Source: Pseudomonas sp. PB101
GTDB lineage: Bacteria > Pseudomonadota > Gammaproteobacteria > Pseudomonadales > Pseudomonadaceae
Length of the DNA: 64,000 bases
Assembly: GCF_009764265.1 (NCBI RefSeq)
Contig: NZ_RWIR01000052.1
Location: 186,001 to 250,000 of the forward strand
Reading direction: 5' to 3'
In this document: piece by piece, positions 61,375 to 64,000 of the stretch
Position numbering within the stretch: position 1 is the first letter of the stretch
Layout: the number at the start of each line of letters is the position of its first letter
Made by a program: the position numbers and the translations under genes
The notes under the pieces: generated by a model
Seen by the model: the letters and a program-made list of their open reading frames with translations, nothing else
Database searches by the model: none
What the model was told of the DNA's origin: nothing

Positions 61375-62280
61375 TTACGGACGCTTGCGATTGCTGATCA
61401 GGGTGCCCACACCGGTATCGGTGAAAATCTCCAGCAGGATCGCGTTCGGCACGCGACCGTCGATGATCAACGAGCTGCCCACGCCGCCCTGGACCGCTTC
61501 CAGCGCGCAACGGATCTTCGGCAGCATGCCGCCGTAGATGGTGCCGTCGGCGATCAGGTCGTCGACTTGCTGGGTTGTCAGGCCGGTCAGGACCGTGCCC
61601 GACTTGTCCATCAGGCCGGCGATGTTGGTCAGCAGCATCAGCTTCTCGGCTTTCAACGCCTCGGCGACTTTACCGGCCACCAGGTCAGCGTTGATGTTGT
61701 ACGACTCGCCGTTGGCACCAACACCGATGGGTGCGATCACCGGGATGAAATCGCCCTTGACCAGCAGGTTCAGCAGGTCGGTGTTGATGCCGACTACTTC
61801 GCCCACATGGCCGATGTCGATGATTTCCGGGGTGGTCATCTCCGGGGTCTGGCGGGTGACGGTGAGCTTCTTCGCACGAATCAGCTCGGCGTCTTTACCG
61901 GTCAGGCCGATGGCGCTGCCGCCATGACGGTTGATCAGGTTGACGATGTCCTTGTTGACCTGGCCGCCCAGGACCATTTCCACCACGTCCATGGTCGCGG
62001 CATCGGTGACGCGCATGCCGTCGACAAAGTGACTCTCGATCGACAGGCGCTTGAGCAGGTCACCGATTTGCGGGCCGCCGCCGTGAACCACCACCGGGTT
62101 GATGCCCACGGCTTTCATCAGCACGATGTCGCGGGCGAAGCCGGTTTTCAGCTCCTCGCTTTCCATCGCGTTGCCGCCGTATTTGATCACCAGGGTCTTG
62201 CCGACATAACGGCGGATGTAAGGCAGCGCTTCGGACAGGACCTTGGCGGTGTTGGCGGCGGCTTCGCGTTCGAGGGTCAT
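61375..62280 (-). CDS. argB: N-acetylglutamate kinase
   Basis: This 301-aa enzyme phosphorylates N-acetylglutamate in arginine synthesis. It shows the amino-acid-kinase motifs VIKYGGNAMESEE (~residues 33-45), VVHGGGPQIGDLLKRL and the terminal GVGTLISNRKRP. The N-terminal helix suggests an arginine-sensitive hexameric form, as in Pseudomonas. It is 17 bases downstream of algC. Confidence 0.96.
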   Translation of the reverse strand: MTLEREAAANTAKVLSEALPYIRRYVGKTLVIKYGGNAMESEELKTGFARDIVLMKAVGINPVVVHGGGPQIGDLLKRLSIESHFVDGMRVTDAATMDVVEMVLGGQVNKDIVNLINRHGGSAIGLTGKDAELIRAKKLTVTRQTPEMTTPEIIDIGHVGEVVGINTDLLNLLVKGDFIPVIAPIGVGANGESYNINADLVAGKVAEALKAEKLMLLTNIAGLMDKSGTVLTGLTTQQVDDLIADGTIYGGMLPKIRCALEAVQGGVGSSLIIDGRVPNAILLEIFTDTGVGTLISNRKRP

Positions 62281-62297
62281 TCAGGGCTCCGGGTGAA

Positions 62298-63695
62298 TCA
62301 GAACGGTAGTTGGAGATCAGGTGCAACACGCTTCAACTGGACTTTGAATACGTCCTTGATGCGCTGCAATTCAGCCTCGTCATCGGCCTCGAAACGCAGC
62401 ACCAGCACCGGTGTGGTGTTGGATGCGCGTACCAGGCCCCAGCCTTTGGCGTAGTCGACTCGCACGCCGTCAATGGTGGTCAGGTCGGCGCCTGGGCCCC
62501 ACTGTGCGTCGTGCAGTGCATCAATGATGCTGAATTTGCTCTCTTCGGTCACATGGATATTGATTTCCGGCGTAGAAATATCGTTCGGGAAGGTCGCAAA
62601 CAGCTCTTCCGCCGAGGATTTTTCCTTGCTGAGGATTTCCAGCAACCGAGCGGCGCTGTAAATGCCGTCGTCGAAACCGAACCAGCGCTCCTTGAAGAAG
62701 ATGTGCCCGCTCATTTCGCCGGCCAGCAGGGCACCGGATTGTTTCATCTTCTTTTTGATCAACGAGTGACCAGTCTTCCACATTAGCGACTGGCCACCGT
62801 ATTCCTTGATCAACGGGATCAGGCGGCGGGTGCATTTGACGTCGAAGATGATCTCGGCGCCCGGGTTGCGCGCGACAACGTCACGGGCGAACAACATCAG
62901 CAGACGGTCCGGGTAGACGATGCTGCCGGTGTTGGTCACCACGCCGACGCGGTCGCCGTCGCCGTCGAAGGCCAGGCCGATGTCGGCGTTGGTTTCCTTG
63001 ACCTTGGCGATCAGGTCCACGAGGTTTTCAGGCTTGCCCGGGTCCGGATGGTGGTTCGGGAAGTTGCCATCCACTTCGCAGAACAACGGGATGACTTCGC
63101 AGTTCAGCGCTTCGATCAGCTGTGGGGCGATCACGCCGGCCGCGCCGTTGCCGCAGTCGACAACCACTTTCAGGCGACGGGCCAGTTTGATGTCCCGGAC
63201 GATTTCGTTGTTGTAGCGCTCGAGGATCTCGACCTGGGTGATGCTGCCCTGGCCGCTGCTCAGGTCGTTGGTCTTGAGGCGGTCGTGCAGGGCCTGGATC
63301 TGTTCGTTGGCCAGGGTGTCGCCGGCAATGACGATCTTGAAACCGTTGTAGTTCGACGGGTTGTGGCTGCCGGTGAGCATTACACCGGATTTGCCGGCCA
63401 GCACATTGGCGGCGTAATACAGTGCCGGAGTCGGGACCAGGCCGACATCACTGACATGGCAGCCGCTGTCGGCGATGCCTTTGATCAGTTGGGCGACCAG
63501 TTCCGGACCGGACAGACGGCCATCGCGACCGACGGACACGTTTGGCTCGCCCTGGGCCAGGCTTTGGGTGCCGACGGCGCGGCCGATCCAGTAAGCGGTT
63601 TCAGCGTTCAGGAACTCCGGGACGGTGCCGCGAATGTCATAGGCGCGGAAGATGCTGTCCGGGAACTTGGGTGCGATTTTGGCCGGGGTGTTCAT
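62298..63695 (-). CDS. algC: Phosphomannomutase/phosphoglucomutase AlgC
   Basis: This 465-aa bifunctional enzyme interconverts mannose or glucose 6-P and 1-P for alginate, LPS and rhamnolipid precursors. The phosphoserine loop is TGSHNPSNYNGFK with S110, the Mg2+ loop is DGDGDRVG (~residues 244-251), and the sugar-binding GEMSGHIFF follows. It lies between dut and argB, as in P. aeruginosa. Confidence 0.96.
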   Translation of the reverse strand: MNTPAKIAPKFPDSIFRAYDIRGTVPEFLNAETAYWIGRAVGTQSLAQGEPNVSVGRDGRLSGPELVAQLIKGIADSGCHVSDVGLVPTPALYYAANVLAGKSGVMLTGSHNPSNYNGFKIVIAGDTLANEQIQALHDRLKTNDLSSGQGSITQVEILERYNNEIVRDIKLARRLKVVVDCGNGAAGVIAPQLIEALNCEVIPLFCEVDGNFPNHHPDPGKPENLVDLIAKVKETNADIGLAFDGDGDRVGVVTNTGSIVYPDRLLMLFARDVVARNPGAEIIFDVKCTRRLIPLIKEYGGQSLMWKTGHSLIKKKMKQSGALLAGEMSGHIFFKERWFGFDDGIYSAARLLEILSKEKSSAEELFATFPNDISTPEINIHVTEESKFSIIDALHDAQWGPGADLTTIDGVRVDYAKGWGLVRASNTTPVLVLRFEADDEAELQRIKDVFKVQLKRVAPDLQLPF

Positions 63696-63890
63696 CTGTG
63701 GAAATGCTCCATCTCGAAAGTGGCTGGACAGGCCGCCGAATCATTCGGCGGCAGGCTCAAACTGAAGGGTATGACGGCGATTTCCACAGAGAGTTCGTGG
63801 TGTGAAAGGGCCATGACGCCCATGGCGGCAAGGGTTTGGCCGGGCAATGCCTTGATTCTCGGTACTAAACGCTGCAGATGACAATTTGAA

Positions 63891-63926
63891 TTTTGTGGTG
63901 AGGAAGCCAGTTCCCTCACCACAAAG
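63891..63926. repeat. Perfect-arm inverted repeat between dut and algC
   Basis: TTTGTGGTGAGG and CCTCACCACAAA flank a short loop between the dut stop and algC start. No T-run follows on the minus strand, so it is not a standard terminator. Confidence 0.55.
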
Positions 63927-63939
63927 GATCTCTACCGAA

Positions 63940-64000
63940 TCAACGGGTGCCGGTATGGCCGAAGCCGCCGGTGCCACGCTCGGTTTCAACAAACTCTTCA
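63940..64000 (-). CDS. dut: C-terminal end of dUTP diphosphatase
   Basis: Only the last ~19 residues are in the window: EEFVETERGTGGFGHTGTR then stop at 63940-63942. The RGxGGFGxTG segment is the flexible C-terminal motif V of dUTPase, which closes over the substrate. The dut-algC-argB order matches P. aeruginosa. The rest of the gene lies beyond the right edge. Confidence 0.88.
   Translation of the reverse strand, partial: EEFVETERGTGGFGHTGTR

Overview
The window is chromosomal DNA of a Pseudomonas of the fluorescens group. This rests on recognisable Pseudomonas proteins (Crc, AlgC, long-form PstC/PstA, the Pho regulon, a rubredoxin pair-type locus), high-GC codon use, and more than ten fluorescens-type REP sequences (core GTAGGAGCCGGCTTGCTGGCGA and variants with ..GCGAGCTTGCTCGCG.. 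or ..GCGGGCTTGCCCGCG..). From about 16 kb to the right end the gene order follows, from memory, that of P. aeruginosa PAO1 (aspA-lysR-purEK ... pst-phoU-phoR-phoB-ubiA-ubiC-rubredoxin-HU-recG-oxyR ... spoT-rpoZ-gmk-yicC-rph ... crc-pyrE ... argB-algC-dut). No rRNA, tRNA, CRISPR array or transposase was seen.

Layout. 1-9.6 kb: the 3' end of a MocR-type regulator, then two giant tandem paralogues (1511 and 1534 aa) of the Pseudomonas DUF6543/'dermonecrotic toxin domain' type. 9.6-13 kb: a polyamine operon (acetylpolyamine amidohydrolase aphA plus a PotF-like binding protein) and an AraC regulator. 13-18.7 kb: amino-acid catabolism (asparaginase, an AGCS symporter, aspartase) with a divergent LysR regulator. 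18.7-19.6 kb: an AT-rich patch with a small metzincin-like protease, evidently foreign. 19.7-25.5 kb: purEK, small membrane and exported proteins, a hexose-6-P mutarotase, a thioesterase and an MFS transporter. 25.6-38.6 kb: phosphate import and control (pstSCAB, phoU, a response regulator, an M23 peptidase, a CNNM/CorC protein, phoR, phoB), with Pho boxes before pstS, pstC and phoB. 38.7-43.3 kb: a secreted-repeat protein, ubiC-ubiA, rubredoxin and its reductase, HU, and an SCP2-like protein. 43.3-50.2 kb: a YbaK-HDOD protein, oxyR-recG and exbB-exbD-tonB. 50.4-57.6 kb: an SDR protein, a lipoprotein, and the rpoZ-spoT-ridA and yicC-gmk transcription units, then rph. 57.6-64 kb: a DUF4870 protein, gltS, crc, pyrE, and dut-algC-argB (dut truncated by the window edge).

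How the parts fit. PstSCAB-PhoU senses and imports phosphate and signals to PhoR-PhoB, which acts back on the three Pho boxes. AnsA, AspA and probably the AGCS carrier turn asparagine into fumarate and ammonium. AphA and the periplasmic polyamine binder belong to polyamine uptake and catabolism. Crc, the Hfq partner in carbon catabolite repression, is encoded here, and two possible Hfq/Crc CA-motifs precede aphA and the HU gene. 

The most unusual items are the giant toxin-like pair with an internal LRLRGG sequence identical to the C-terminus of ubiquitin, the AT-rich metzincin patch, the terminator-like hairpin in the purE leader, the very large extracytoplasmic inserts in PstC and PstA, and an M23 peptidase whose last residues are encoded by a REP element.
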